From Molanna angustata (taxonomy: Eukaryota; Arthropoda; Insecta; Trichoptera; Molannidae), in NCBI GenBank assembly GCA_963576475.1, contig OY754986.1:12284091-12348090 (forward strand): 64,000 nt of DNA, written 5' to 3'. The position numbers were made by a program, and so were the translations under genes. The notes under the pieces were generated by a model, which worked only from the letters and a program-made list of their open reading frames with translations, searched no databases and was not told the origin of the DNA. This document shows, in pieces, positions 43,747 to 54,839 of the stretch (within the stretch, counting starts at the first letter, position 1; every line of letters starts with the position of its first letter).

Positions 43747-44219
43747 GAAACGAAAGTTTGCTGTTGGAGATTTTGTACACGTCTTCATTGTCAGCTCTAC
43801 TTCGAATCGACACAATTCACTTGTTGAACGTTCTCCGTTCAACATTCAATCTGATTGAATCGTTCAATTGTACCGTTCAAGGTAGACAATGGTTTTCTTT
43901 TCGAGCGGTTCGGCTCGGTGGGGAGTCGAGCTCAAGAGAAAATTACTTGGCAGAACGGTTTCGGGCTATAAAAGGGAAAATAATTTATATAAAAACGGAA
44001 TCGGGTCAGTTGCGGTCTTTAGAAGGTTAACGATTCCGATGAAAGCCCAGTCAAGCTACCGTCATAAAGACTATTAAAATATATTATGGTATTTTTCTGT
44101 TTATTATAATTATGACATCGCTGAGATTTTTCATGACATTTTGATAAAAAAAAGTTACTGTTTTTTGTCTATAACTGAACTGCTCCAATGAAAAGTAAGT
44201 TCAGATATTTTTTTTTATT
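43747..44219. other. unassigned DNA
   Basis: CGTTCAA/TTGAACG motifs occur several times around 43830-43880. No feature is supported. Confidence 0.4.
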
Positions 44220-44618
44220 TCATATACGCAAACATTGTATTTTTTTCCCCGATCGACACATTGGTACAAGTAGATAAACAGCCCAAAAATGAAATAATAT
44301 TTCTGGCGCAGTTCTGAGATGACATGCGTGCTAGAACACCGTCACATCATTTATAAGGACTGTTGCTTTCATTGTTTATAAATAAACCAATTTCTCAAAA
44401 GATGGCGTTATTAAAAGGTTTCTTCGTTACTTCATAGATGAAAATTACATTGATAAGGGAACTCAATAAGAAAGCATAATTTGTGAACGTTGCGCAATCG
44501 CATTAAATGATCACGTAAACCAGCTGATGACAGGTCGTAAGCTCTGTAGGTGTCTTGAGTTCCTGGTTCTTATATGATATTCCAACTTCATCTCTATTGA
44601 GATGTTAAAAAGTTTGAG
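44220..44618 (+). repeat. interspersed repeat R4, copy 4
   Basis: It runs from CATATACGCAAACATTG through AGATGGCGTTATTAAAAGG, GATAAGGGAACTCAATAAGA and GATGACAGGTCGTAAGC to CATCTCTATTGAGATG. Both the GCAAACATT end and the core are present, but on the opposite relative side from 17585-17900, so the element layout is not settled. Confidence 0.5.
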
Positions 44619-44704
44619 ATGTTTGTCTCTATTAAGATGTTAAAAATAGAAAAGTAAGTTATTGTGTAATATTTATTGTTTCATATATATTTGATTTATA
44701 TTAA

Positions 44705-44852
44705 CTAGTTGCATGTAACACATGAGATCCAACTGTCGATAGCGATAGTAGGCATGTATGTATGTTTGGAGATGAAGTATCAAACTATTAAGTCTTCTTA
44801 CATATTGTGTATAGGCGACGGACACACACACACAGACATACACACACACACA

Positions 44853-44890
<38 letters not shown>

Positions 44891-45108
44891 CACACACACA
44901 GACACACGAAATTTTCTACTCCGAATTCTGAGTAAATCCGTGTATGGAACATATATGCTGCGAAGCCTCTAAGTTGGTGTTTTTTGACTTCAAAGTTGGA
45001 AAAGCCGTGAAAAAAGTAGACCTCTCCATACGATTCTCGCGTATTCTGGCTTGATACATTGTCGATATGTTAAGAGAACAAAGTTCTCCTGAACAAATCG
45101 ACAGTTGG
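44705..45108 (-). mobile_element. Helentron/HINE-like element, copy C (internally deleted)
   Basis: Both ends are intact (CTAG/hairpin side and CCAACTGTCGAT side), but only 404 bp remain. One deletion joins GTATAGGCGAC directly to GGACACACAC, another joins GCGATAGTA to the ATGTATGTTTGGAG part. The CA array (44820-44897) is the largest of the family. Confidence 0.7.
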
Positions 45109-45237
45109 ATAATTTAAATTGTATAACTTCTTACATAACATAGTACGTAAACCCGTTTTCAGAGTCAAATATAAGGATTGATAATAATTATATTTTTTTT
45201 AATAGGTATATTTTTTTTCATTAAAAAGAAAGGCACC

Positions 45238-45425
45238 GCATTTTTGGCATTATAATAGTGCATTTGGTGATAGCAGTTTGTTTGGCATTATAATAGTGCA
45301 TTTGGTGATAGCAGTTTGTTTGGCATTATAATAGTGTATTTGATGATAGCAGTTTGTTTGGCATTATAATAGTGTATTTGGTGAAAGCAGTTTGTTTGGC
45401 ATTATAATAGTGTATTTGGTGATAT
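45238..45425 (+). repeat. 38-bp minisatellite, about 4.8 units
   Basis: Units carry TTTGGCATTATAATAGTGCA and TTTGGTGATAGCAG. Confidence 0.95.
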
Positions 45426-45735
45426 CATGTGATAATGATTATGCTTAATAATATTATGTTCAGTTATATTATGTGAAAGTGATTATTTTTAATGATAAAT
45501 TATGTGATTTTGTGTGATAATGATTAAATTATTTTAAGTTTATTTAAGATCATATTTAATAATATACTCAGTGATGTTATATGAAAATGATTATGTTTAA
45601 TGATATATTAGGTGATGTTATGTTATAATGATTATAATATTACGTTATGTTAAGCAATACTGATTATGTTTAATTATATATGAGGTGTTATTATATAATA
45701 ATGATTATGTTAAATTATATATTAGGTGATGTTGA
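45426..45735 (+). repeat. degenerate repeats of GATGTTATGTGATAATGATTA
   Basis: Five to six loose units of 45-60 bp contain TATGTGATAATGATTATG and TTAATGATATATTAGGTG. They follow the minisatellite without a gap. Confidence 0.7.
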
Positions 45736-46355
45736 TATATAATTATACAACGCGGGTTTCAGATCAAAATATTTCGATTATTATAATTATTTTTTTCGCA
45801 AACCAATACTGGCTAAACATTTTAAATAATTTTAATTACCAGTTTCTGTTAGAATCTTTATGTTCAAATCGGTATGTAACTTTTGTATTGGTAATATTTT
45901 GCGATCGTAACGAGAAATTTCGCTTATGGCGTTATACAGTTTGCATAATTCAAGGCGTCCATTAAAATGCTTTTATACCTACAGTTAGTTCACAACCGCT
46001 ATAGTTAGGGAGTAAGGTTGCAAGCTAAGCGGAAAGTAGAGAATCGTGTTTGGTAATATCCAAACGGACGGAGATCATTGTGAATTCTCTATAAGTATTA
46101 TGGGAGAGATTCGGTACATACCTACCTACATAAGCTGGGCTCTTTCAAATAATGATAATTGACATACATAGTGTATAATCGAGGTATACATTTATTTATT
46201 TTTATTTACGGCTTATCAACATTTTACACAGTACAAAATAAAACATTATTTTGATTTAAAAGGTGAGTAGATAGTATGTATCAATAAAAAAATGTCTGTA
46301 AAAAACTCTGGAACATTTATAAAAATAATATATTTTAGATTTATATTTGTCATAA
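45736..46355. other. unassigned AT-rich DNA
   Basis: A reversed LINE-tail-like stretch (TTTATTTATTTTTATTTACG) is at 46189-46210. Nothing else was seen. Confidence 0.4.
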
Positions 46356-46930
46356 GGGGGGGACTGCTGCCAAAGTACCTTTTTTTCAATTTGATATACT
46401 ATCATTATTTCTTATCAAATAGTTTTGAAAAAAATAATTTAGATAGTTTGGGTATTCATAAAGAAAAATGTATCTTTACTTTTTGATAATGTTCTGTATA
46501 AATTCTTGTAGAAAAATAATGGCATACCCCGATTTTCAACGTTTATCTTATATTTTTAATAAAATATAAAGCGTAGTTCAACTTATTTTTTTTTTAATTA
46601 AAGAAGACAGAAATATCTAGAAAAATACGATGTGACGTTGCATTAATGCTTCAGGTTTAGAAAATAAACCTAAAAAACATTTATTTTCCATTCAGCGCCA
46701 TTTCGAAATATAAATGCAACGTTACATCGTATTTTTCCAGATATTTTGATCTTCTTTAATTTATAAAAAAATATAATGCTCTATACCTTATAGTTTTTAA
46801 GAAATTTAAGATAAATGTCAAAAATTGGGTTATACAAGAATATATACAGAACATAATTAAAAAATTAAGGTATATTTTTATTTATTAATATCCAAACTAA
46901 CTAGGTTATTTTTTTTTCAAAATATTCGTT
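46356..46930 (+). mobile_element. GGGGGG-ACTGCTGCC MITE with internal inverted repeat
   Basis: The left end GGGGGGACTGCTGCCAAAGT matches the inverted fragment at 28192-28289. An internal palindrome has AAAATACGATGTGACGTTGC at 46620 and GCAACGTTACATCGTATTTT at 46720. The right end (TATCCAAACTAACTAGG) is as in 28075-28095, but its terminal 80 bp are replaced by Helentron-like copy E. Confidence 0.6.
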
Positions 46931-47319
46931 TTTGAGATATGTGGAAAATAAAGTATAAATTCATAAGCTGATAACCCCTGACTGAAACAAAAATTCAAAA
47001 TTCTGAGTATAACAGTTTTGTGGGCCTATAATTATTTATATATTTTAAAATTTTGGATTCTGTGTATTGAGCAGATCAAAAGTTATAAGGGGGGGGGGGA
47101 CACACAGACACACCAAATGTTTTATTCCGAATTCGGAATAAATCCATATATTTTATAGAACATATATGCTGCGAAGCCTCTAACTTGGTGTTTTTTGACT
47201 TCGAAGTTGAAAAAAAACGTGAAAAATATAGACCTGGCATACAAATCTCGCATATCTTGGCTTGAAACTTAGTCGATATGTTAAGAGAAAAAAAAATTCT
47301 TGAACAAATCGACAGTTAG
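46931..47319 (-). mobile_element. Helentron/HINE-like element, copy E (5' part only)
   Basis: In element orientation it starts CTAACTGTCGATTTGTTC and runs through the G run (47091-47099) to TTTTGAGATATGTGG, where it meets the MITE. The CTAG end is lost. Confidence 0.65.
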
Positions 47320-47690
47320 ACAAGAGTTTCACAGCCATACATCAGTATCGGGAGAACGCAAACGTCAAAGACTTTCTTTTTAAGATAATTGGCGTACCTA
47401 CTTCGGTGACTTGAGGATGTAAGAATTTTACCAAAGGCGGCCCATGCTAGACCTCTTCTTTCAATTTCTGCATCTTGATTTTCTTTATCGAGTTTCACAG
47501 TGTGTCCAAGATAAACATAACTATCAACCTTTTAGAATACTTTTCCACCTACCAAGATGCTTTTTGCCCATTGCTCATAACTTTGGTTTTTGATTAATTC
47601 ATTTTAAGATCAATTTTCCAAGACTCTTTCACTTTGCGTATGTCGTTCATGATATATTCTAATTCTTTATCATCATTGGCTTAATAATGT
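47320..47690 (-). pseudogene. LINE RT fragment (RTE-like)
   Basis: The minus strand encodes EIERRGLAWAAFGKILTSS and KKVFDVCVLPILMYGCETLV, a palm/thumb region of RTE-type reverse transcriptase. Upstream codons (VDSYVYLGHTVKLDKENQDA-like) are frameshifted. It is cut at 47319 by copy E. Confidence 0.75.
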
Positions 47691-48060
47691 AACATGAATT
47701 AAATAAAAAAAACAAATACAAATACATAAACTTCCTTCTTCGCCTCGTGACCGAGTATGGCGGGTACACTCAATCATTCCACGAATGATCTGTCTCTATG
47801 ATGGACAGCCTTGGGCAGATCTATGGAAAGCGATAAATTTAATGATTATAAATTGGACTTGATGTGATCAGTCTATAGTCTGTAGGATCGGTGAGCGACC
47901 ACTGGAGCTTGTACCCCCCAAATTTCAAACGAGTTTCCATTCAAGCCGTTCTAGAAACAAAAAAGAATACGCTGTAGGCAGATTGTCGATGGCGTTTTTT
48001 TAGTATCAGTTCACATACTATGGATGTTTATATTTTTGTATTGATGGTGATGTTCTGGAT
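47691..48060. other. unassigned DNA
   Basis: A moderately GC patch at 47740-47950 has no frame or repeat I can place. Confidence 0.4.
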
Positions 48061-48216
48061 GTGATCTCCAGCAGAAGAGACATTTATTTTAATTAATTTC
48101 TCACGCAAATATTGCCTCTCTGGGCTGAAAACACTGGTGAGTTGGAAGAAATCGCCATATGGTAATAAACTCGCCCCTAGAGCAGGCTGCAAGAAACTGT
48201 TTAATACTAAATGATG
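48061..48216 (+). mobile_element. tRNA-derived SINE S2, head truncated
   Basis: It begins at the end of the head (TCTCCAGCAGAAGAGACAT) and keeps TCTCTGGGCTGAAAACACTG, GAAGAAATCGCCATATGG, GCAGGCTGCAAGAAACTG. Confidence 0.7.
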
Positions 48217-48782
48217 TTTGTTTATTTTTTATTATATAAATGGTTTTAACCACAAATTAATGAATGAATGAATGGATTGATAAACGAATGATTAAATTAT
48301 TAGATTAATGAATAATATAATAAATATATATTAAGAACATACAACGATTTTTTTTGGTAGGTAACTGTGGTTGGTGAAAAAAAAATTATATTCAATTAAA
48401 AAATTATAACATACTTCACAAACATAATAAATTCTTATGTAGTTAGATAAAGTCTCGTGTGAAAAATACAAAAAAAAATAACACGTGTAATATTGTCTCT
48501 AAATAAAATACAGAGACGTATCATATTATTAGACTCGAAATACAAAATATTGAGAAATTCCTTCGTGGGACTTCCAAATGCATTTTTTTACTTCTTTCGT
48601 GTATTATATGAATATTTACTAACCTGCAAGTGCCTAATTTTTTTTTTTTTTCAAATATTTAATATTTCCTCATTCATGTGATTAAAGAGACCTATTTAAA
48701 ATGATATCATAATTGATATTTGATTAAATTTACATAGAACCATCCTAAATCACCCTCTTTCTGATAAAAAAAAACTTACTTA
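48217..48782. other. unassigned AT-rich DNA
   Basis: GAATGAATG/TTAATGAATAATATAAT simple patches are present. There is no feature. Confidence 0.5.
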
Positions 48783-49117
48783 CAGACTTACGCCATAGTA
48801 TAAATGCTGATTTTTTTCTGAGTAAGGATACACCTATAGGTAACAGAAACTGGATACTAGTGATGTAGCGGTCAATCGCATCCGCAATTGCGGAGATTCC
48901 GTATCGATTTGAAAATCTGCATTTGCATTTATAAATGCGGATGCGGACACTAAAGAAATTGGGCTTGCCGGTGAGCGTCGCATGCGACGTCTGACCAAGA
49001 GGAACCAAGATTTCAATGACAAGATACGTTGCGAGTACACAGGATTCATAGTTAACAAACGTTGTTACCAGTACAGAAAAAAATCAGCCTTAATACAATG
49101 ACGTAAGTCTGGCGGTT
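48783..49117. mobile_element. 335-bp element with 38-bp inverted ends
   Basis: CAGACTTACGCCATAGTATA...GATTTTTTTCTG at the left pairs with the right end CAGAAAAAAATCAG...GACGTAAGTCTG with about five mismatches. The interior has GATGTAGCGGTCAATCGCAT and ATGCGGATGCGGA, hexamer-like GCATCC/GGATGC runs. No target duplication was found and no coding region is present. Confidence 0.6.
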
Positions 49118-49234
49118 ACGGACTCTTACCCTAGAATAAAAAAACAGATCGAATACTTCTTTTTTTATTTTTTTAAAAGTACATACTCATTTTGCTGCAC
49201 TTATTTGTAGTTTTCAGTGAGTCTAATATTATAT

Positions 49235-49900
49235 ATATTTTTTTATTTATTTAATTTTTTTATTACAGAATATAAAAGTACATTTGAAAATTAAATACAA
49301 CAATAATTCATAAATATTGCCCCATTAGAAGTGCGGACACTTGTGTATGGGGCAAGAGTAACATTTAAATAGTATAATGTAACAGAAAGAAAAAAAAACT
49401 ATTCTCAACAAATTCTAACAACGGACATTAAATTTTTATACACAATTTTATACAGTGAAATTTAAATTAAATTCGCACATACGCGCACATGTAGGTATAG
49501 GTATTCAAGTTCTTTTGTATTTAATTCCATCCTTGAACAACTTGTAGTTGTTCACTAACTTTATATCGCTTGGGAGAGTATTAAAATATTTAGTGCCCAG
49601 ATAAATGTAGTGGTGTTGTGCAATTGTTTTATTATAGCGTGGCACTATTTTATTTCCAACTACATTAATTTGATCTTTGGCTATAAACTCTCAATTGTCC
49701 ATCTATGATTCCTTTGAATATCTGTAGTAAAGCTATTTTGCTAAGTGTAGGAACATTCCATAATAAAAAAAGTTGTTCTGATGGAAAGTTCCTTTTTTTC
49801 TTAAGTATTATTATAATATTGCCAGCCACTGTAATATTGTAGCTTTTTCTTATGCAAAAAGGTATGTTTTATCAAGACGATTACCATGTCATCTCAGGGA
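49235..49900 (-). pseudogene. LINE C-terminus and 3' UTR
   Basis: The minus strand encodes AQHHYIYLGTKYFNTLPSDI, KLVNNYKLFKDGIKY and stop, a typical LINE end (…NTLP..I...S..FK). Upstream frameshifted codons read LLWNVPTLSKIALLQIFKG. The 3' side is AT-rich with TTTATTTATTTAATTT near 49235. Confidence 0.55.
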
Positions 49901-50163
49901 TGTAATCTCAGTTTAGTGTATTAAATTTAATAAATGTGATTTTGTTGGGGTGTATGTATGTATGTATGTTGTTTAGTTGAATATATGAAGACAGAGGTAT
50001 TAGACAGTACCAAGAAACGCTCTCCTAACAAGTCACAAGGGGCAATTTAATACCTGCGAGTTTGCGTGAGTACCTATCTAAAAACACATTAAAGCTTCCA
50101 CCGACCAGGGACGGACCTGCGATTTTTTAGCTTTTCAAAGATTCTATACATACATATGTACAT

Positions 50164-50380
50164 ACCGACCGCCGTGGCACAGTTGGGTAAGCCGTTCGGT
50201 TTCTGTGCGGGCGTCCTGGGTTCGATTCCCAGCAGAGGAGAAATTTATTTAAATTTATTTCTCACGCTAATATTGCATCTCTGGGCTGGAAACACTGGTT
50301 AGTCGGAAGAAATTGCCAAACGGTAATAAACTCGCCACTTGTGCAGGGTGCAAAGAAGTGTTCATTATTATTATTATTAT
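50164..50380 (+). mobile_element. tRNA-derived SINE, family S2 (best copy)
   Basis: The head ACCGACCGCCGTGGCACAGT has an A box and TCCTGGGTTCGATTCCCAGC a B box. The 140-nt body has TTGCATCTCTGGGCTGGAAA and CGGTAATAAACTCGCCACTT. The tail is (ATT)6. It abuts the RTE fragment tail to tail. Confidence 0.85.
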
Positions 50381-50855
50381 ACCATTACGCCATATCCCTT
50401 ACGACGTAAGCAGAGAGAACCGAGCGCCATACCTACTCCTCTATTTTTGCACACATTCCTAGCTTCTTTTTCATCCATGCATCGTATCATATATGCTCGT
50501 CAATTTTTCAATATTTTTATATTTTCTTCGTTCAAAGTACCATTCACATGATCATGCCATCCCTTTCTGGGGCGGCCCCTACTATTCACTCCATCTCTTA
50601 CACCCATGTCAATTTTTTTGGTCAGTCGTTCATCATTTATTCTTTCAAGGAATGTCCAAACCATCTCATTGTGGTTGGACTCTTTAGTGGTAGTGGTATG
50701 AAATATGCATGATAGTAGTTCTTGTTTCGTCCGACGAGCAGGCGCTCCGGGGATGAACAGAACAATTAGTTCTATAACGTTCCCAATGGAGTGGGGTAGG
50801 TGACTACGACTTTTCCTATTAAACCACCTCAAGGAATTCACTTTCATTTCACTAA
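50381..50855 (-). mobile_element. RTE-like 3' end with a 152-bp insertion
   Basis: The minus strand encodes MKVNSLRWF, then after the insertion RINDERLTKKIDMGVRDG, SRGRPRKGWHDHVNGTLN and the degraded C-terminus. It is the same family as 20191-20756. The short 3' end touches the SINE tail at 50381. Confidence 0.75.
50669..50820 (-). mobile_element. unknown 152-bp insertion in the RTE copy
   Basis: AAACCATCTCA (50658-50668) and AAACCACCTCA (50821-50831) flank it and look like an 11-bp target duplication with one change. On the minus strand it is open: PHSIGNVIELIVLFIPGAPA, RRTKQELLSCIFHTTTTKE. It may be a scrap of another LINE. The family is not recognised. Confidence 0.45.
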
Positions 50856-50859
50856 TAAT

Positions 50860-51384
50860 ATTCTTCTTTTCAATATTTTATAAATATAATAATACAATAA
50901 GATTTTTAAATAAAAGCTGCACGGGCTTTACACGGTGTGTAACTAAAACACTGGTCAACGGGTGTGCAGTCAATTTTTATAAGTATGACAGCTTCAAAAG
51001 AGGATAAGAAGAAAATTATTTGAGTAAACGGAGAGCGCTTCGTAAATAGGTTCATACTTATAAAAAGTAATTTGTTGTGTCACAATTTTTTTTTTATGAA
51101 AATACCTATTATTTTTTTCACTAGAAAGAATTTACATACTTCATGATTAAATTTGTCCCATTTAAATTTGATGAAGATCTGAGCGATGGTATATAATATG
51201 AGAAGATTATCAAACTGTGAGGCACCGGCTTAGAATAGTGCTTCCACTCTTTTCTATTACTGTTTTCGAGTGTCCCGTAAGAGCCGGGTAATCGAAAATA
51301 CAACAGGCAACAATAACATCTCACATAGTTCAGCAATGAGGTACACCACCCATTCTGAATATAGTGCCTTTTTAGGTGAGACGA
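50860..51384. other. unassigned DNA
   Basis: Weak inverted pair TTTTTATAAGTATGA (50977) and TTCATACTTATAAAAAG (51050). Nothing else was seen. Confidence 0.4.
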
Positions 51385-51515
51385 GACTGGTGTGTGGGTA
51401 TACACAGATATGTTGTGCTCCCTTTTATAAGGCAATGCACACCCGCACACCTTTCGCTGGTTACCCCACATTGTGGGATATGCCGTGATGGTATGAATGA
51501 ATGAATGAATGAAGA
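51385..51515 (+). repeat. LINE 3' end with (AATG)n tail
   Basis: GTGTGGGTATACACAG, CCTTTTATAAGGCAATGCAC, then CATTGTGGGATATGCCGTGA, TGG and (TATG/AATG)n. The ending (…GCCGTGATGGTATG) is like the RTE tails, with a different upstream sequence. Confidence 0.5.
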
Positions 51516-52016
51516 TTATCAAACTCTTCAATTCGTATTGGCATCTACATGATGTATGGGTGAATAATTCTTAACCTAATGTCCGAAATCACTTATTAAT
51601 TTTTTTTAATAGAAATATATAGCTAAAATATAGTCGCTTAGGTTCTGAATACATAAAACAAAAGTTTTTTTAAAAATCGTGTGTTTCTATTGTTTATATA
51701 TTACATATGTTCTAAGACTATAATATCTGTTTTGCTTGTTTTGATACTATGTTGTTATTATTATTATTTTTTTCATGTTCTTTGATGTCTTCTATTGTGG
51801 TAGTGTGATTTCATTTTTTTTTACTTTGTGTTTTATTGTTATTGATAGATTTGTGTCTTTTTTGTGTGTTCATTTAGTCATCCGATGTTGATTTGTTTAT
51901 TTTTATTGTTTGTTTTTATTATCGTTTGTACTAGATGTAAGAAATTGTATTTTTTTTACATCTAAATAAAATATATACAATACAATACAATAAGCACTTA
52001 TATTCTTGACTATTCA
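51516..52016. other. unassigned T-rich DNA, possibly a LINE 3' UTR
   Basis: The end TACATCTAAATAAAATATAT then (ACAAT)n at 51975-51992 looks like a LINE polyadenylation/tail region. Coding upstream is not visible. Confidence 0.35.
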
Positions 52017-53048
52017 CTAGTTGCATGTAACATGAGATCCAACTGTCGATAGCGATAGTATGTATAGTTGAATAATAAGTACCAAACTATAAACCCATAA
52101 ATACAAATTATTTATTATTTTATGATATTTGGTTTTCTATATAACACATGTAAGTACCTAGGTATGTATGTCAAGATAGGATAGTATGGAGGTCAGACTT
52201 TTTTCTTACCCGGAATATGAAAACAGCATGATGGTATATATTGTATGTTCGGAGATGAAGTATCAAACTATTAAGTCTTCTTTGATATTGTGTATAGGTG
52301 ACTGCCATACAAATTGTATGAAGCGATGTCGTCACTAAATACAATTTTTATAAAAATTGTTAAAAAAAATTTGAGATGTACTACTACAACGTTAATATTT
52401 TTTTTAGAAAATTAAATTATCTAGTTGGGGTGTTTCGGTTTTTTTCGATATTTTTCAAAAAAATTGAAATATAGGCAGTTTAACTCACAAATTTATCATA
52501 AAAAAAATATTTTTCTTAATAAAAACTGTTTGAGAAACCCTGGAATTTAAAAAAAAAAATAATTTGAGATTTTATATTTTTCTATGTACATACCAATTTT
52601 CAGCGTTCTAGCTTTTATGGTTTCTGAGATATATGGAAAAATAAAGTAAAAATTCAAAAGTTGATAACCCCTGACTGAAACGAAAATTCACAATTCTGAG
52701 TATAAAAGTTTTGTAGGCCTATAACTGTCTATATATTCTGAAAATTTGGGCTCTGTAAATTGAGCGGATCAAAAGTAATAAGGGGGGGGACGCACAGACA
52801 CACACACAGACACACACACACAGACACACACACACAGACACACACACAAAACTCACATAAAATGTTCTACTCCGAATTCTGAGTAAATCCATGTATGGGA
52901 ACATATATGCTGCGAGGCCTCTAGTTGGTGTTATTAGCATGCAAAAAGTCCATTACGCCATACAAAATGTTCCTTCGTACACGCATCTTGGCTTAATAAT
53001 GTCGATTCATTCAGAGAATTGAATTCTCATGAACGAATCGACAGTTGG
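52017..53048 (-). mobile_element. Helentron/HINE-like element, copy D
   Basis: Full length, with the CTAG side at 52017 and CCAACTGTCGATTCGTTC side at 53048. Flanking bases are T on both sides in element orientation. The last 120 bp of the 5' end are more diverged (ATCGACAGTTGG kept). The CA/CAGA array is at 52793-52850. Confidence 0.65.
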
Positions 53049-54127
53049 ATAATAACATTTATATAGCAATATAACAATAACGTTGCTGTTACTGTTTGAG
53101 CTGACAACGTCGCAATTCATTCATGTTTCTCTGGTGATTTGACATTTGTCGATGTTTTGAAAAAAATACATCGTTCCTTATAGTGTTTGGGATTTATTTT
53201 CATATGTTATTTCGTGAATATCATTATTTAGATATTTATATGAAAAAGAGTAGCGAAAACTGGATCAATAATGAAACAGTTGGCTACCTTAAATTAATGT
53301 AGTCTTCTCAGATGATCTGTCAGTAGTAATGACAAATATTTTTTGTAACCCGTTTACGTCATATTAAGACGTGAAACAAAATGTTTGATCGTATTTATAA
53401 TTATCTGTTGTTTTACTAATTTGTGAAATGAAATAGAAAACAAATGTTCACTTCAAAAATAATTGACATATCTTGCGACCATTGGCAACATTCGGGAATT
53501 ATCGGAAATATTCTGTCCCAATACTTTTCTTATATTGCTGTTAAAACAACCTGGGACCGTGTTTATCTTATATAGGCGTAATGTAGCCGTTATTGCCTTA
53601 TATATTCTATTATGAATAGTGATTTTCAGTAGGTACTGTTGTTATACACTGTTTATAACCTAACATAAGTTATTATGAATAAGACTGTTTTTATAAAAAT
53701 ACACACAAAAGAACGTTGTATACAGGTGAACAAAAAAAAATCCATGCATGTATAAAAGTGCATAGGTATTTTGTTCCAACGAGAACCAGGAAATGCATAC
53801 AAAAAAACTTAAATAATACATTCTATTCTATTGCGAATTCCTGTATTTCGGTGACCGGATCATGTATGAAAAATTCACTGCATGGACCACACGTCCATGT
53901 GGATTCATTGTTTTTGGTTTCCACGTTTTCTGTTGTTCTCGGCAACTGCGCCACAAATTACGTCCTGCGCCCGCACCTGCTCATATACATACATTTGCCG
54001 GCGAGTCTCAAAATGTGAATTATTTATTTCATAAAGTTGGTACCGCGCTATATAAAATATTCATCTGGCTTCCCTTATGTTTTGCATACCTTGCTTTAGC
54101 ACAAGCCTTTTCAAAATGTGAATTTAT
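53049..54127. other. unassigned DNA
   Basis: Plus-strand frames at 53716-54018 and 53862-54131 overlap, are short and show no domain. No repeat copies were found. Confidence 0.4.
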
Positions 54128-54140
54128 ATAATCATCCACT

Positions 54141-54554
54141 TCTTCTTCTTCTTCCGATGGTTCTACAGCCCATATCGAGCCTTGGCCTCCATCAATCTTC
54201 GCCGCCAACTCCTCCTGTCTCCTGCTGCTGTCCTCCAGTCTGCTACTTGCAGTAATTGTTCTGCATCCTTTTACACCTCATCCTCCCATCTTCTTCCACC
54301 CGAATGTCCCTCAAGGATTCTCTTGGGTGCCCGTGATGACGGCATTCTCTGTCCATGCCCAGCCCATCTCAGCCTGCTCAGTCTAGCATGTACAGAGAGC
54401 CTAGGAGTCTTATAGATGCTGTATATTTCATCATTTTACCTTATTCTCCAATTTTCTCCATCAGTCACGGGTCCCAGTATTCTCCGTAGCACTCTCCTCT
54501 CAAAAGTATCCAGCATCTCTGCGGATCTTGCTGTCATCGTCCACGCTTCACGAC
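54141..54554 (-). mobile_element. LINE 3' end, exact 13-bp TSD
   Basis: ATAATCATCCACT occurs at 54128-54140 and 54555-54567. The minus strand encodes EMLDTFERRVLRRILGPVTD, then RLSRLRWAGHGQRMPSSRAP, KRILEGHSGGRRWEDEV, DWRTAAGDRRSWRRRLMEAK, and ends in a (GAA)n tail. At least three in-frame stops are present. It is 5'-truncated to 414 bp. Confidence 0.85.
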
Positions 54555-54839
54555 ATAATCATCCACTATTTTGATATATTATTTCTTCATTTGAGCTAAT
54601 CATCGGTCTTTCGAAGTCAATTTTCAGTGTGTGAGAAAATAAAGTTCAACAGAGTAATATTATATCATTTTTCGTTCATAGTGGTGAAGTCTTCAGCAAT
54701 AAATTAAAAAATCACCTGGGCTGCGCAGAGCACGAATTGGGTTTTTGCTTGGATGCTGTATGAGGAAACTTCCCTCATCTTCGACGAAAATTCTTTAGTT
54801 ATTGGCCGGTAACTAAACACAACCTTTTTTTAAATAATT

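Noticed and set aside
53716..54131. Two overlapping plus-strand frames
   Set aside because: They overlap in different phases and resemble nothing; the second ends in the LINE target duplication.
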